A DNA stretch of 52,522 nucleotides from JAEZVV01 sp036652035 (GCA_036652035.1 JAVVWR010000014.1:1-52522), one strand, 5' to 3'. Positions 14,858 through 23,311 are shown, counted from the first letter of the stretch. The notes: generated by a model not told the origin, from the sequence alone. Made by a program: numbers and translations.

Positions 14858-15882
14858 AGTTCACTACATTGTGTATTGCCAGCCTGGGCCTGGTCGGGGC
14901 CGCTGGCGCGGCCGATCAGGTCAAGCTCGACCAGGCCTATACCGGCACCTTGCCCTGCGCCGATTGCGCCGGCATTCGCACCAGCATCGTCTTTTCGCAA
15001 GACTCCGGCGGTGCGCTGAGCTACCGCAGCGAAGAGACGTATCTCGGCACCCGCGAGGGCGACCGCAGCTACGGCTCGTGCGGCAACGCGGTCGAGCTGG
15101 GTGGTACCCGCCTCAATCCCTGGGCGGCGCGGATGCGGATCGATCCGGCCTTTGCCGAATCGCGCCGTCACTTTCTGGTTCTGAGCCCGACCGTGATCGA
15201 GCTGGTCGGCGCCAACGGCGAGCGCGCCGCGTCGATGCTCGATTACAAGCTGGTGCTCGAGCGCAACGCGCCGCGCACCAAGCCAGTCGAGCGCCGCCTG
15301 TTTGCCGGCACCTTGCGCCGCGTGCTCGACCGCTGGGAGCTGGTGCAGTGCGGCGGCCCGGTGCTGCCCGCGATCGATGTCTCGCCCGAGTCCAGCCTGA
15401 CGGCGGCGCTCACCGACATCGGCCTTGACCGGGTCGAGAGCCTTTATCTCGAAGCCTTTGGCCGTCTGCGCGACGGCACCGTCATGCTCGAACGGCTCAA
15501 CCGCGCCGGCACGGAAATGCGCTGCGCCGACGGCAAGGCGCGGGTGCCGCTGTGGCGCGCCAGCGGCAACGAGCCGGCCTGGTCGGTGAGCGATGCCAAT
15601 GGCCGTCTCACGATCACCCGGCCCGGTGTGCCGACGGTGGTGATGGGCGAGAGCGGCCTGGCCTGGCGCTGGCGCGACGGTCGTGCCGACCTGGCCAGCG
15701 CGCAGGTACGGGCCGAGAGCGAAGCGGGCCAGTTTTCCGCCACGCTTACGCCACGAATCTGCCGCGACACCATGGCCGACGCGGTCTACGGCTTTCGCTT
15801 CGAAGGTCGGCTGATCCACGATCGCAAGAACCTCGAGCTCAAGGGCTGCGGCTGGCTCGGTTCCGAACTTCTGCCGGGATGA
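14854..15882 (+). CDS. NlpE-like N-terminal domain protein with COG3650-like C-terminus
   Basis: A 342-residue exported protein with a short signal peptide (LCIASLGLVGAAGAA). Residues 25-110 resemble the NlpE N-terminal domain: YTGTLPCADCAGIRTSIVF carries the CxxC pair (35-38) typical of that family, which senses envelope or copper stress in enterobacteria. There is no lipobox cysteine, so it is probably soluble in the periplasm rather than a lipoprotein. The C-terminal half (WRASGNEPAWSVSDANGRL to the final KGCGWL) resembles uncharacterised COG3650-type domains, where NEPAW is a hallmark. It overlaps both neighbours by four bases. Confidence 0.75.
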   Translation: MKFTTLCIASLGLVGAAGAADQVKLDQAYTGTLPCADCAGIRTSIVFSQDSGGALSYRSEETYLGTREGDRSYGSCGNAVELGGTRLNPWAARMRIDPAFAESRRHFLVLSPTVIELVGANGERAASMLDYKLVLERNAPRTKPVERRLFAGTLRRVLDRWELVQCGGPVLPAIDVSPESSLTAALTDIGLDRVESLYLEAFGRLRDGTVMLERLNRAGTEMRCADGKARVPLWRASGNEPAWSVSDANGRLTITRPGVPTVVMGESGLAWRWRDGRADLASAQVRAESEAGQFSATLTPRICRDTMADAVYGFRFEGRLIHDRKNLELKGCGWLGSELLPG

Positions 15883-16775
15883 GCGTTTCGCCGCGCTGGC
15901 TCTACGCCAAGCTCGTGGTGGTGGCGCTCCTGTGGGGCGGCACTTATGTCGCGGGCCGGCAGCTTGCCGATTCGCTGCCTTTCCTGGTGGCGTCGGCGCT
16001 GCGTTACGGGGTGGCGGCGCTCAGCCTGCTCGTCTTGCTGCTGGCGGTCGAGGGCGGCCTGCCGCGGCTCACCCGCTGGCAGTGGCGCCGGGTGACGGTG
16101 CTGGGGGCGACCGGTGTGTTCGCGTATTCGGCTTTTTTCTTTTCGGCCTTGAGCCAGATCCCGGCCAGCCGCGCGGCGCTGATCATGGCGACCAACCCGG
16201 CGTGGACGGCGCTGGGCGCCTGGGCTTTTCTCGACGACCGATGGCGGCCGCAGCAGGCCGTCGGGGTGTTTGCCGCCGTGGCCGGAACCTGGATCGTTAT
16301 CACCCGCGGCGATGTCACCGCGCTCGTCGGCGCGCTCGGGGCTGGCGAGTGGCTGAGCCTGGCGGCCGCGTTTTCTTGGAGCACCTACACCTTGCTGGGG
16401 CGGCGCCTGCTGGTGACGGGCGAACGCCCGCCATCGTCGCTCGCGGCGACGGCCATGGCGACCTTGATCGGCGGCGCGGGGCTGGTCCTGGCGTCCCTGT
16501 TTCAGTGGCCGCAGGTGCGCTGGGACGGGCTGGGTCTGATCGACCTGTGGGCCGCGCTCTACATGGGGGTGTTGGCGACTGCGCTCGCTTTTGTCTGGTG
16601 CTACGACGGTGTCAAGGCGATCGGCGCGGCGCGCACCGCCGTCTTCAACAACCTGGTGCCGGCGTTTGCCGTGATCCTGGCGGCGGTGCTGCTGGGTGAG
16701 GCGATCGAGACCTCGATGCTGGTGGGCGGTCTCGTTACCATCGCCGGCGTTTGGCTCACGAACAAGGAAGCCTGA
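15879..16775 (+). CDS. EamA-family drug/metabolite transporter
   Basis: A 298-residue inner-membrane protein made of two EamA repeats of five helices each, the layout of the DMT superfamily of exporters. Characteristic segments are LLWGGTYVAGRQLADSLPFLVASALRYGVA in repeat one and GVLATALAFVWCYDGVKAIGAARTAVFNNLVPAFAVILA in repeat two. The ATG at 15879 overlaps the NlpE-like stop codon. Cystathionine beta-lyase starts immediately after its stop, so export of a sulfur amino acid or related metabolite is conceivable, but nothing in the sequence fixes the substrate. Confidence 0.88.
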   Translation: MSVSPRWLYAKLVVVALLWGGTYVAGRQLADSLPFLVASALRYGVAALSLLVLLLAVEGGLPRLTRWQWRRVTVLGATGVFAYSAFFFSALSQIPASRAALIMATNPAWTALGAWAFLDDRWRPQQAVGVFAAVAGTWIVITRGDVTALVGALGAGEWLSLAAAFSWSTYTLLGRRLLVTGERPPSSLAATAMATLIGGAGLVLASLFQWPQVRWDGLGLIDLWAALYMGVLATALAFVWCYDGVKAIGAARTAVFNNLVPAFAVILAAVLLGEAIETSMLVGGLVTIAGVWLTNKEA

Positions 16776-17954
16776 GTGAACAAGAATCTTCGACCCGAGA
16801 CCCAGCTCGTCCATGCCGGGCGCGACGCCAAGACGAGCTTTGGCTTTGTCAATCCGCCGCTGGTGCGCGGCTCGACCGTCTTGCACGATTCGGTCGCCGA
16901 CATGAAGGAGCGCATCCGTGCCCGCAACGCCGGCGAGCCGGGCGAGCCAACCTATGGCATCTGGGGCACGCCCACGCACCAGGCCTTCTATGCCGCGCTC
17001 AACGCGCTCGAAGGCGGCCACGCGAGCTGGGCTTTCGCTTCGGGCCTGGCCGCTTGCACGGTGCCGATCCTGGCCTTTGTCGCCGCCGGCGACCACGTTC
17101 TGATCACCGACTCGGCTTATGGCCCGACGCGCGAGTTCTGTTTGCAGGTGCTGCCGCGTTACGGCGTCGAGGTGACTTTCTACGACCCGTGCATCGGCGC
17201 CGAGATCGACGCGCTGTTCCGTCCCAACACCCGGGTGCTGATGCTCGAAGCGCCGGGCTCGCATACCTTCGAGATGCAGGACGTGCCGCTGCTCGCGCGA
17301 ATCGCCCGCAAGCACGACGCGATCAGCCTGATCGACAACACCTGGGCGACGCCGCTCTATTTCCAGCCCTTGAAACACGGGGTCGATGTCAGCATCCACG
17401 CCGCCACCAAGTACATCTGCGGTCATGCCGACGTGCTGATGGGAACGGTCACCGCCAACCAGCGCGCCTGGCCCCGGCTGATGGAAATGATTGCTCTGAC
17501 CGGGCAATGCACCACCGCCGACGACGTGTATCTCGCGCATCGCGGCCTGCACACCATGGCCGCCCGCTTGAAACAGCACGAGGCGACCACGCGCGAGTTG
17601 ATCGCCTGGTTCCAGGCCCAGCCGGAAGTCGAGCGGGTGGTGTGGCCGGCGCTTGAGACCGATCCCGGCTACGCGATCTGGAAGCGCGATTTTTCCGGCG
17701 CGACCGGTCTCTTTGGCGTGGTCTTGAAGCCGGTGGCCGAAGAGAAGTTCGTCGCCCTGATCGATTCGCTGCAGCTCTTTGGCCGCGGCTATTCCTGGGG
17801 CGGCTACGAAAGCCTGATCATTCCCAGCTACGCCGAGCGCGAGGTCACGCCCTTCCCGTACGCGGGGCGGATGATCCGGGTCGCGGCCGGTCTGGAAGCT
17901 CCAGCCGATTTGATCGCCGACCTTGATCGGGCTTTTGCCGCGGTGCGCAGCTAA
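16776..17954 (+). CDS. metC: Cystathionine beta-lyase
   Basis: A 392-residue PLP enzyme of the Cys/Met metabolism family, which cleaves cystathionine to homocysteine, pyruvate and ammonia in methionine synthesis. The PLP lysine is probably K212 (IHAATKYICGHADVLMG), D187 in SLIDNTWATPLYF contacts the cofactor nitrogen, and the C-terminal FGRGYSWGGYESLIIP is typical of MetC rather than of cystathionine gamma-synthase. The GTG start at 16776 directly follows the EamA stop codon with no spacer, indicating translational coupling. It is the last gene of the plus-strand run and is convergent with the next gene. Confidence 0.93.
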   Translation: MNKNLRPETQLVHAGRDAKTSFGFVNPPLVRGSTVLHDSVADMKERIRARNAGEPGEPTYGIWGTPTHQAFYAALNALEGGHASWAFASGLAACTVPILAFVAAGDHVLITDSAYGPTREFCLQVLPRYGVEVTFYDPCIGAEIDALFRPNTRVLMLEAPGSHTFEMQDVPLLARIARKHDAISLIDNTWATPLYFQPLKHGVDVSIHAATKYICGHADVLMGTVTANQRAWPRLMEMIALTGQCTTADDVYLAHRGLHTMAARLKQHEATTRELIAWFQAQPEVERVVWPALETDPGYAIWKRDFSGATGLFGVVLKPVAEEKFVALIDSLQLFGRGYSWGGYESLIIPSYAEREVTPFPYAGRMIRVAAGLEAPADLIADLDRAFAAVRS

Positions 17955-17961
17955 ACGCCGT

Positions 17962-19080
17962 TCAGTTCGGCGCGCCGCCGGGTCGCGGCAGCTCGCGGGT
18001 TCGGCTGCCGCTTTTTGTCGCGCTCAGTTCGTTGAGGTAAGGCCGATCGCGAACGCCGATGTAGTCGGCTGGAATCAGTGTCAGCGTGATCTCGGCCCGG
18101 TTGCAGAAGCGCCCCCGGTTGTTGGCGTCGGCCAGGAGCGGGCTGCAATCGTTGCGGGTGGTCTCGTCGATCTCGGTCCAGAAGCGCTCGCAGCCCTGCG
18201 CCGAGAGAAAGCGGGTGAGGGTGAGGGCAATCCGTTCGCCATTGGGCAGGCGGGTGTTCTCGAGCGCCGGCATGTCGTAGTGGGTGACGCTGACCGGCAC
18301 GCGCTGCGGTGTGGTCGTCACCGCGGGCGTGGCGGCGGTGGCCTGAACGGCCAAGCTGTGGGCCAAGCTGATGTTGACGGTGCCGTCGGCCACGCGCTCG
18401 ACAATGCCGTTGACCCCGTGCGGGAGCGTGGGCAGCAGGTCGGGTTTGATCGCGGGCGGCGTACCGTCGCTCGAATCGCATTGCTCGATCACCAGTTGCT
18501 GCGAGCGGGCGCCGGCGCGAGCGATCAATGACGCGGTCTGGCGTGTGGTGGCGCCGCGCGCGACGCGCCGCAACTGCTCGCGCAAGGCAAAGGCCTGGCG
18601 CTGGTCGGTGATCGCCTCCTGGCCTTCGCGGCCGGCGTCGATCCGCTCGCTCAGGCGGCGGTCGACATCCTCGAACATCGGCCGTACATCCACCGCGTCG
18701 AAGTTGCGGGCGAGCAGGTCGCTCAGCACGATCTCCTGGCGCAGATCGTTCAGTTGCGCGGCGGTGAGTTCCTGCGCGCCGGCCTTGCTGTCACGGGCGC
18801 GCTGGGTGGCTTCGAGCCTGGCTTTGAAATAGTTCTGGAACAGGGTGTTGAACATTTGCGCGCGCAGGTCGGTGTCGGCACGCTCGCGCTGCGATTGCAG
18901 ATCCGAGTAATAACGGCTCTGGGTCTGGTTGTCCTGGTAGACGTAGAAGATGGCGGCGATGGCGGTGCCGATGATCGAGATCGCCACGGTGCGCGCAACC
19001 TCGGCCTTGAGCGCGATCAGCTTCCACTGGCGCTCGGTGGCGTCGGGCGTCTCGGTCGGCTTTTCGGGGGCCATGGCCAT
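17962..19080 (-). CDS. Uncharacterised membrane-anchored coiled-coil protein
   Basis: A 372-residue protein I do not recognise. One transmembrane helix lies at about 31-48 (TVAISIIGTAIAAIFYVYQ). The region from 50 to 190 is charged, helical and probably coiled coil (QSQRERADTDLRAQMFNTLFQNYF onward). The C-terminal part (about 215-360) is predicted beta-rich, with four cysteines. The orientation places the bulk in the periplasm if the short N-terminus is cytoplasmic. The ATG at 19080 (or 19074) is chosen because the frame upstream overlaps the preceding small gene. It follows an exported carboxypeptidase-regulatory-like protein by 26 bases, so the two may work together. Confidence 0.75.
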   Translation of the reverse strand: MAMAPEKPTETPDATERQWKLIALKAEVARTVAISIIGTAIAAIFYVYQDNQTQSRYYSDLQSQRERADTDLRAQMFNTLFQNYFKARLEATQRARDSKAGAQELTAAQLNDLRQEIVLSDLLARNFDAVDVRPMFEDVDRRLSERIDAGREGQEAITDQRQAFALREQLRRVARGATTRQTASLIARAGARSQQLVIEQCDSSDGTPPAIKPDLLPTLPHGVNGIVERVADGTVNISLAHSLAVQATAATPAVTTTPQRVPVSVTHYDMPALENTRLPNGERIALTLTRFLSAQGCERFWTEIDETTRNDCSPLLADANNRGRFCNRAEITLTLIPADYIGVRDRPYLNELSATKSGSRTRELPRPGGAPN

Positions 19081-19106
19081 GCCTGGCGCGGCGTGAAGCG
19101 GGGCGC

Positions 19107-19394
19107 CTATTGCGCCTGGCAACTCAGTTGATTGAGTCCGTCGCGGATCTGCACCTGCACCGGTGCGGCTTTGCCGCACTTGAGTGTGTACACACCGGGC
19201 CGGACATTGCGGATCACGAAGCGCCCCGAGCCGTCGCTGACGGCGCCAATCTCACCCAGCGCGACCGCCACGCCAGCGGCGGGCTGGTTGCCGCGCAACA
19301 CCATGCCCACCACGTCGGCGGCCAGCGCCAGTCCTGGTAGAAGAGCGGCGAGCAGACCGGCGCGGACGATCAGTGCGTGGCTGAGCTTGGTCAT
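19107..19394 (-). CDS. Small exported carboxypeptidase-regulatory-like protein
   Basis: A 95-residue protein with a signal peptide (LIVRAGLLAALLPGLALA) and one compact beta-sandwich of the carboxypeptidase regulatory-like type: VVGMVLRGNQPAAGVAVALGEIGAVSDGSGRFVIRNVRPGVYTLKCG. Such domains are structural or binding modules without catalytic residues. Two cysteines near the end could form a disulfide in the periplasm. It is transcribed together with the coiled-coil membrane protein downstream. Confidence 0.75.
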   Translation of the reverse strand: MTKLSHALIVRAGLLAALLPGLALAADVVGMVLRGNQPAAGVAVALGEIGAVSDGSGRFVIRNVRPGVYTLKCGKAAPVQVQIRDGLNQLSCQAQ

Positions 19395-19468
19395 GAGCAG
19401 TCTCTGGGCGTCAATGCATTGCGCTTGAACTTAGCCGAGGCGGGCGCGGAGGCTGCGTCTGGATCTGC

Positions 19469-20230
19469 TCAAATGGGTGGAGCCGTTCGCAGCGATCGCA
19501 GATAGGCGAGCCCTGCCGCCGTCCGTGAGCCGTACCAGCCGGTCATTTCGCCATCGAGCAATTGCACCGGACGGCCCGGTAGCAGGGCTTGTAGTTTGGC
19601 GACGTGGATCGCGGTGAAGGGGTAGGGCTCGGTCGAGAGCAGGATGCGGTCGGCCTGCGCGGCGGCAGCCTCGATCCGGTCGATCTGCGGGTAACGCGCT
19701 GCACCGGAATCACCGCCAGGGCCGTGGATTACCTGCCAGCCGACGGTGGCGAGAGTGGCCGCGATGTAAGTGTCGGATGCCACGCTCATCCAGGGGTCGC
19801 GCCAGACCAGATACAGGACGCGCTCGACCGGCCAGTGGGTTGCCGCGCAGCGCGCCAGTTCGGCTTCGAGCCGATCGCGCAAGCGGCGGGCGGCCGGGGC
19901 GGCGCCGAAGCGTTCACCGAAATCGCGGTAGAGCGCCAGGTTGTCCTGAGGTGAATTGGGGTGGGTGACGATCAGCTCGGGTACAACGCTGCGCAGCTGG
20001 TCGACTTCCTCGGCGCGGTTCTCATCGACGTTGACGATCACGTGGGTAGGCCGGAGCGCCCGCACGCGGTCAAACCGAACGTTCTTGGTCCCGCCCACCT
20101 TGGCGATGGGATCGACCGCGCCGCGCGGGTGGATGCAAAAGTCGGTGCGGCCGACCAGTTGGTCCTTCAGGCCGAGCTGAAACAGCAGCTCGGTGAGGGA
20201 GGGAACCAGGCAGACGATGCGAGCGCTCAT
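19469..20230 (-). CDS. BtuF/TroA-like periplasmic-binding-fold protein
   Basis: A 253-residue protein with the two-lobed helical-backbone metal-receptor fold of BtuF and related cobalamin or siderophore binding proteins. Typical segments are RIVCLVPSLTELLFQLGLKDQLVGRTDFC, VGGTKNVRFDRVRALRPTHVIVN, and the C-terminal lobe PFTAIHVAKLQALLPGRPVQLLDGEM. No signal peptide is visible; the protein starts directly with MSARIVCLVPS. It may be cytoplasmic, or the start may be mis-set. Standalone proteins of this type without an adjacent ABC transporter are common in betaproteobacteria. The ligand is uncertain. Confidence 0.8.
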   Translation of the reverse strand: MSARIVCLVPSLTELLFQLGLKDQLVGRTDFCIHPRGAVDPIAKVGGTKNVRFDRVRALRPTHVIVNVDENRAEEVDQLRSVVPELIVTHPNSPQDNLALYRDFGERFGAAPAARRLRDRLEAELARCAATHWPVERVLYLVWRDPWMSVASDTYIAATLATVGWQVIHGPGGDSGAARYPQIDRIEAAAAQADRILLSTEPYPFTAIHVAKLQALLPGRPVQLLDGEMTGWYGSRTAAGLAYLRSLRTAPPI

Positions 20231-20322
20231 GCGATGGCCTTCAGCAACACAACGCCGCCGGAGTGGCCGCGCTGGCGGAAATTCTGCCGCCGCTTTATGA
20301 CAAGCGTGCGTCGGGCGCGGCC

Positions 20323-21090
20323 TCAATGGCCGGCGCGCGGCTTTTGCTTGCGCCCGGCCATGGCCTGGTCGAACACGGCATTGGGCAGGAGGCGCAGCAG
20401 CTTGCCGACCCAGCCCATCGGCCACGGAATGGTGCGGTAAGTCTGGCCGGCAATGATGGCGTCGGCCGCCGCGCGAGCGAAGTCGGGGGCCTCCATCAGG
20501 AAGGGCATCTGGTACGGGTTCTTGGCGGTGAGCGGGGTGCGGATAAAGCCGGGGCAGATCGTGATCACCTCGACCCCGGCCTTCTTGAGCTCGACCCGCA
20601 GGCTTTCGCAGTAGGTGATGGTGGCGGACTTGCTGGCGCAATACGCTTCCGACCCCGGCAGGCCGCGAATGCCGGCGACGCTGCCGATGCCCACCAGCTT
20701 GCCGTGGCGACGCGACTTCATGGCGGCGATAAAACCGTGGAAGGTGCTGGCCATCGCGAAGACATTGGTCTGGAAGACGCGGTCGAACTCAGCCAGGTCT
20801 TCGTAGTGCTCGGTCTTGACGCCAACCGAGATGCCGGCGTTGGCGATCACGATGTCGGCGCCGCCGGTGGCGGCATCGAAATCGCGGCAGGCGGCGATCA
20901 AGGTATCGCGATCGGTGACGTCGACCGCGTAGCTGCGGTGCTGGCTGGCGCCACCCGGCAGTTGTTCGATCAGCGCATCGAGCACGGCCTGGCGCCGGGC
21001 CACCAGGCCCAGGGTGGCGCCGCGGCGGGCGAACTCGCGCGCAAGCGCTTCGCCAATGCCGCTCGAGGCGCCGGTGATGAACACTTTCAT
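20323..21090 (-). CDS. SDR-family oxidoreductase
   Basis: A 255-residue classical short-chain dehydrogenase. The nucleotide-binding motif is GASSGIG (7-13), NAG is at 84-86, and the catalytic set is S137, Y150 and K154 (EAYCASKSATITYCESL). ARR after the second strand suggests NADP preference. The C-terminus has a hydrophobic and basic extension (WVGKLLRLLPNAVFDQAMAGRKQKPRAGH) seen in membrane-associated SDRs acting on lipids or acyl substrates. The substrate is unknown. It lies in a minus-strand run with ybjQ and dsbA. Confidence 0.88.
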   Translation of the reverse strand: MKVFITGASSGIGEALAREFARRGATLGLVARRQAVLDALIEQLPGGASQHRSYAVDVTDRDTLIAACRDFDAATGGADIVIANAGISVGVKTEHYEDLAEFDRVFQTNVFAMASTFHGFIAAMKSRRHGKLVGIGSVAGIRGLPGSEAYCASKSATITYCESLRVELKKAGVEVITICPGFIRTPLTAKNPYQMPFLMEAPDFARAAADAIIAGQTYRTIPWPMGWVGKLLRLLPNAVFDQAMAGRKQKPRAGH

Positions 21091-21105
21091 GACAACTCCG
21101 GGGGC

Positions 21106-21429
21106 TTAGCCGCGCAGCGTGACCGCGGTGCCGCTGATGGTGACCATCAACATGCCGCCGTTCTGGCCCACGGTTTCGTAATCGAGGTCGATTCCGACCA
21201 CGGCTTCGGCGCCGAGTTTGGCGGCTTCGGCGGCGATTTCCTCGAACGCGATTTCGCGCGCGCCACGCAGCGCCTTTTCGTAGCCGCCGACGCGGCCACC
21301 CACGATGTCGCGGATGCCGGCAAAGAAGTCGCGGAACACATTGGCGCCAACAATCGCTTCGCCGGTGACGACGCCGAGGTAGCGCTCGATGCTGCGGCCT
21401 TCGAGCGTGGGGGTGGTGGACAGGATCAT
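21106..21429 (-). CDS. YbjQ family protein
   Basis: A 107-residue protein of the YbjQ/DUF74 family, small cytoplasmic pentamer-forming proteins of unknown role. The pattern LGVVTGEAIVGANVFRDFFAGIRDIVGGRVGGYEK, then AREIAFEEIAAEAAKLGAEAVVGIDLDYETVG, is diagnostic. A GAGG-type ribosome site precedes the ATG at 21429. It lies 15 bases upstream of the SDR gene on the same strand. Confidence 0.92.
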   Translation of the reverse strand: MILSTTPTLEGRSIERYLGVVTGEAIVGANVFRDFFAGIRDIVGGRVGGYEKALRGAREIAFEEIAAEAAKLGAEAVVGIDLDYETVGQNGGMLMVTISGTAVTLRG

Positions 21430-21499
21430 GGTGAACTCCTCACGAAGGGTGCGGCGAGTCTAGCGGGGTCCGCCAGCGCTCGCGCCCGGGCCCGCACCG

Positions 21500-21862
21500 T
21501 CACAGCATCAACTGGCGGATCGAACCGCACACCGACAGCAGTTGCGGCGGGTCCATGCGGCCGATGATGTTGCGCGCCACGCGGCCCATCACCTGCTGCA
21601 CGCCGACCATGCCGAGCTTGGCGGATTGTTCGACCAGAAAGCCGGCCTTGGCGTGCTGGAGCGGTTTCATGAAGTAGTAGTCGAGGCCGGTGTTGCTGAG
21701 CTCGACCACCAGTTCGGCCAAGGCCTCGCTGTGCTCGCTGGCATCGTCGGCGTTCTCGATCGCGGCGATCACGGCCAGGGTCTTCTTGCGCAGCGATTCC
21801 GAGTGATAGAAACGCAGAAAAGGCTTGGCGGTCTGGGTCTTGCTAGCGCGTCTGGCGTCCAA
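21500..21862 (-). CDS. Conserved-looking hypothetical protein
   Basis: A helical protein of about 120 residues with no domain I can name. It has a basic start (RRASKTQTAKPFLRFYHSESLRKK), an acidic middle helix (ENADDASEHSEALAELVVELSN), then GLDYYFMKPLQHAKAGFLVEQSAKLGM and a leucine-rich tail. I prefer the TTG at 21862 because AGGTG precedes it by about six bases. The ATG at 21955, where the frame begins, would add a segment overlapping the dsbA terminator and is unlikely. Codon use agrees with the neighbours, so I consider it a real gene. Confidence 0.6.
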   Translation of the reverse strand: MDARRASKTQTAKPFLRFYHSESLRKKTLAVIAAIENADDASEHSEALAELVVELSNTGLDYYFMKPLQHAKAGFLVEQSAKLGMVGVQQVMGRVARNIIGRMDPPQLLSVCGSIRQLML

Positions 21863-21953
21863 GTGGCACCTGCTTCGAAAGTTCAAGCCTGATGCTGGCA
21901 TGCCGATCGGGCGGCGCAAAGCGCGGTGTGGCGCGCCAGCATCGCGCAGAGAC

Positions 21954-21978
21954 AAAAAAAGGGACGCCGCAGCGTCCC
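21954..21978 (-). terminator. Intrinsic terminator of dsbA
   Basis: A 7-bp perfect stem GGGACGC (21961-21967) / GCGTCCC (21972-21978) with a 4-base loop. On the minus strand it is followed directly by seven T (21954-21960). It lies 27 bases past the dsbA stop codon. Confidence 0.92.
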
Positions 21979-22004
21979 GTTCCGAATCCGGCCGGATCGG
22001 AGGC

Positions 22005-22649
22005 TTACTTCTTGCCCTTGGCGGCGCGTTCTTGCGCGATCAGGTAGTCCATCACCTTGGTCGCCCCTTCGCGCGAGCCGACCATCGAGGGGGCGGTCAT
22101 GTATTTGCCGGCGACGGCGTTGCCGGGCGTGCCGTCGATCCTGTAGGCCTTCCAGGTCTGCGCCGCGCGGTTGGTCTTGCCGGCGACCGAGAAGGAGTTG
22201 TAGGCATCGAGCCACTGCTTGCGGTCGATGCCGTTGGTGGCCATGAAGTCGGCGATCGCGTTCGGGTCTTCCAGGCGGCGGCGCTGGTTGATCACGGCGT
22301 CAAACACCTTGGTGTGAAGCGCATCGAGCTTGTTGAGCGCTTCGAGCGCGTAGAAGATCTTCACGTAGGGCGTGCCGCGCTCATCGAAGGCGACCGGGAT
22401 GGACTTCACTTCCACATCCCCCGGCAGGGTCTTCTTCCAGGCCTTCATCACCGGCTCGTAGGTCATGCAGTGCGGGCAGGTGTAGGCAAAAAACTCCAGC
22501 ACCTCGATCTTGCCGGGGTTGTCGGTGGGTTGGGCCGGCTTGACCACCGAGTAGTCCTTGCCGGCCACGGGCGCGGGGGTTTGGGCGAAGGAGAGCGCCG
22601 GCACCAGCAGGGCGGCAGCGATAAGCGAGCGACGAAGCAGGGAAGTCAT
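22005..22649 (-). CDS. dsbA: Thiol:disulfide interchange protein DsbA
   Basis: A 214-residue periplasmic disulfide-forming oxidase. The signal peptide is residues 1-22 (LIAAALLVPALSFA). The thioredoxin-fold active site CPHC is at 58-61 within VLEFFAYTCPHCMTYEPVM, and the cis-Pro loop is IDGTPGNAV near residue 174. CPHC is the classic DsbA active-site dipeptide. The protein oxidises exported cysteine proteins and is itself re-oxidised by DsbB. It follows the argS and SPOR-protein genes, a gene order familiar from betaproteobacteria, and ends with its own terminator. Confidence 0.95.
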   Translation of the reverse strand: MTSLLRRSLIAAALLVPALSFAQTPAPVAGKDYSVVKPAQPTDNPGKIEVLEFFAYTCPHCMTYEPVMKAWKKTLPGDVEVKSIPVAFDERGTPYVKIFYALEALNKLDALHTKVFDAVINQRRRLEDPNAIADFMATNGIDRKQWLDAYNSFSVAGKTNRAAQTWKAYRIDGTPGNAVAGKYMTAPSMVGSREGATKVMDYLIAQERAAKGKK

Positions 22650-22687
22650 GGCCGAGGCAGTTCCTGGTTGAGGGGCTTTGATTTTGC

Positions 22688-22752
22688 CCGGGCGCGATCG
22701 CGATCAACGGTCGCGCCCGGCGAGAGTCTGGACGGGCGGTGGTGCCCGCCCG
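22688..22752. repeat. Two stem-loops between the SPOR gene and dsbA
   Basis: The first is a 10-bp perfect inverted repeat, CCGGGCGCGA (22688-22697) and TCGCGCCCGG (22711-22720). The second is a 7-bp one, CGGGCGG (22733-22739) and CCGCCCG (22746-22752), ending one base from the SPOR gene's stop codon. Neither is followed by a T-run. They may mark the 3' end of the SPOR transcript or attenuate read-through into dsbA. Confidence 0.5.
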
Positions 22753-22753
22753 A

Positions 22754-23302
22754 TTACTTGATGCGGATGAGCTGCGATTCGACCGCGTTGTCGGCGAGCG
22801 ACTTGCGCACACGGTTGATCTCTTCGAGCGAACCGTAGGGTCCCAGGCGCACGCGGTAGAGCGTGGTGCCGCCTTCTTCGCGCGGGAAGACCTTGGCGTC
22901 GAGCCCCATCAAGGCCAGGCGCGCGCGCATCGCGTCAGCGTCGTCGGGCGTTTTGTAGGCGCCGGCCTGGAGCAGGAAGCGCGAGCCTTCTTCGATCGCG
23001 GTCTGGGTCTTGGCGTCGACTGGCGCCAATGCCTTGGGCACATCAATCGGGGCGATCGCCGTGGCTGGCGCGTCGGCCGGAGCGCTGGCGGTCGCCGGGG
23101 CCTGGCCGTGCAAGGGCTTGTTGGGGTCGGGCAGTTTGCCGCCGGCGGCCGGATTGACGTTTTCGGTGGCCGGCTTGACCTTGTTGACGAAGGGAATCGG
23201 CGCGTTGGTGATGTAGAGCGCCACGCCGACAGCGACGCCAAGGCCGATCAACAGGCCAAGGATGAAGCCGAGCAGGGTGCCGCCGCGTTGTGTCTTTTGC
23301 AT
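22754..23302 (-). CDS. SPOR-domain protein, FtsN-like
   Basis: A 182-residue bitopic protein. A short cytoplasmic start (QKTQRGG) precedes a transmembrane helix (TLLGFILGLLIGLGVAVGVALYI), a Pro/Ala-rich linker of about 60 residues, and a C-terminal SPOR domain (SRFLLQAGAYKTPDDADAMRARLALMGLDAKVF, then TTLYRVRLGPYGSLEEINRVRKSL). SPOR domains bind peptidoglycan stripped of stem peptides at the division septum. The architecture is that of FtsN-like division proteins. It lies between argS and dsbA. Confidence 0.9.
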   Translation of the reverse strand: MQKTQRGGTLLGFILGLLIGLGVAVGVALYITNAPIPFVNKVKPATENVNPAAGGKLPDPNKPLHGQAPATASAPADAPATAIAPIDVPKALAPVDAKTQTAIEEGSRFLLQAGAYKTPDDADAMRARLALMGLDAKVFPREEGGTTLYRVRLGPYGSLEEINRVRKSLADNAVESQLIRIK

Positions 23303-23311
23303 CTGCCTTCA

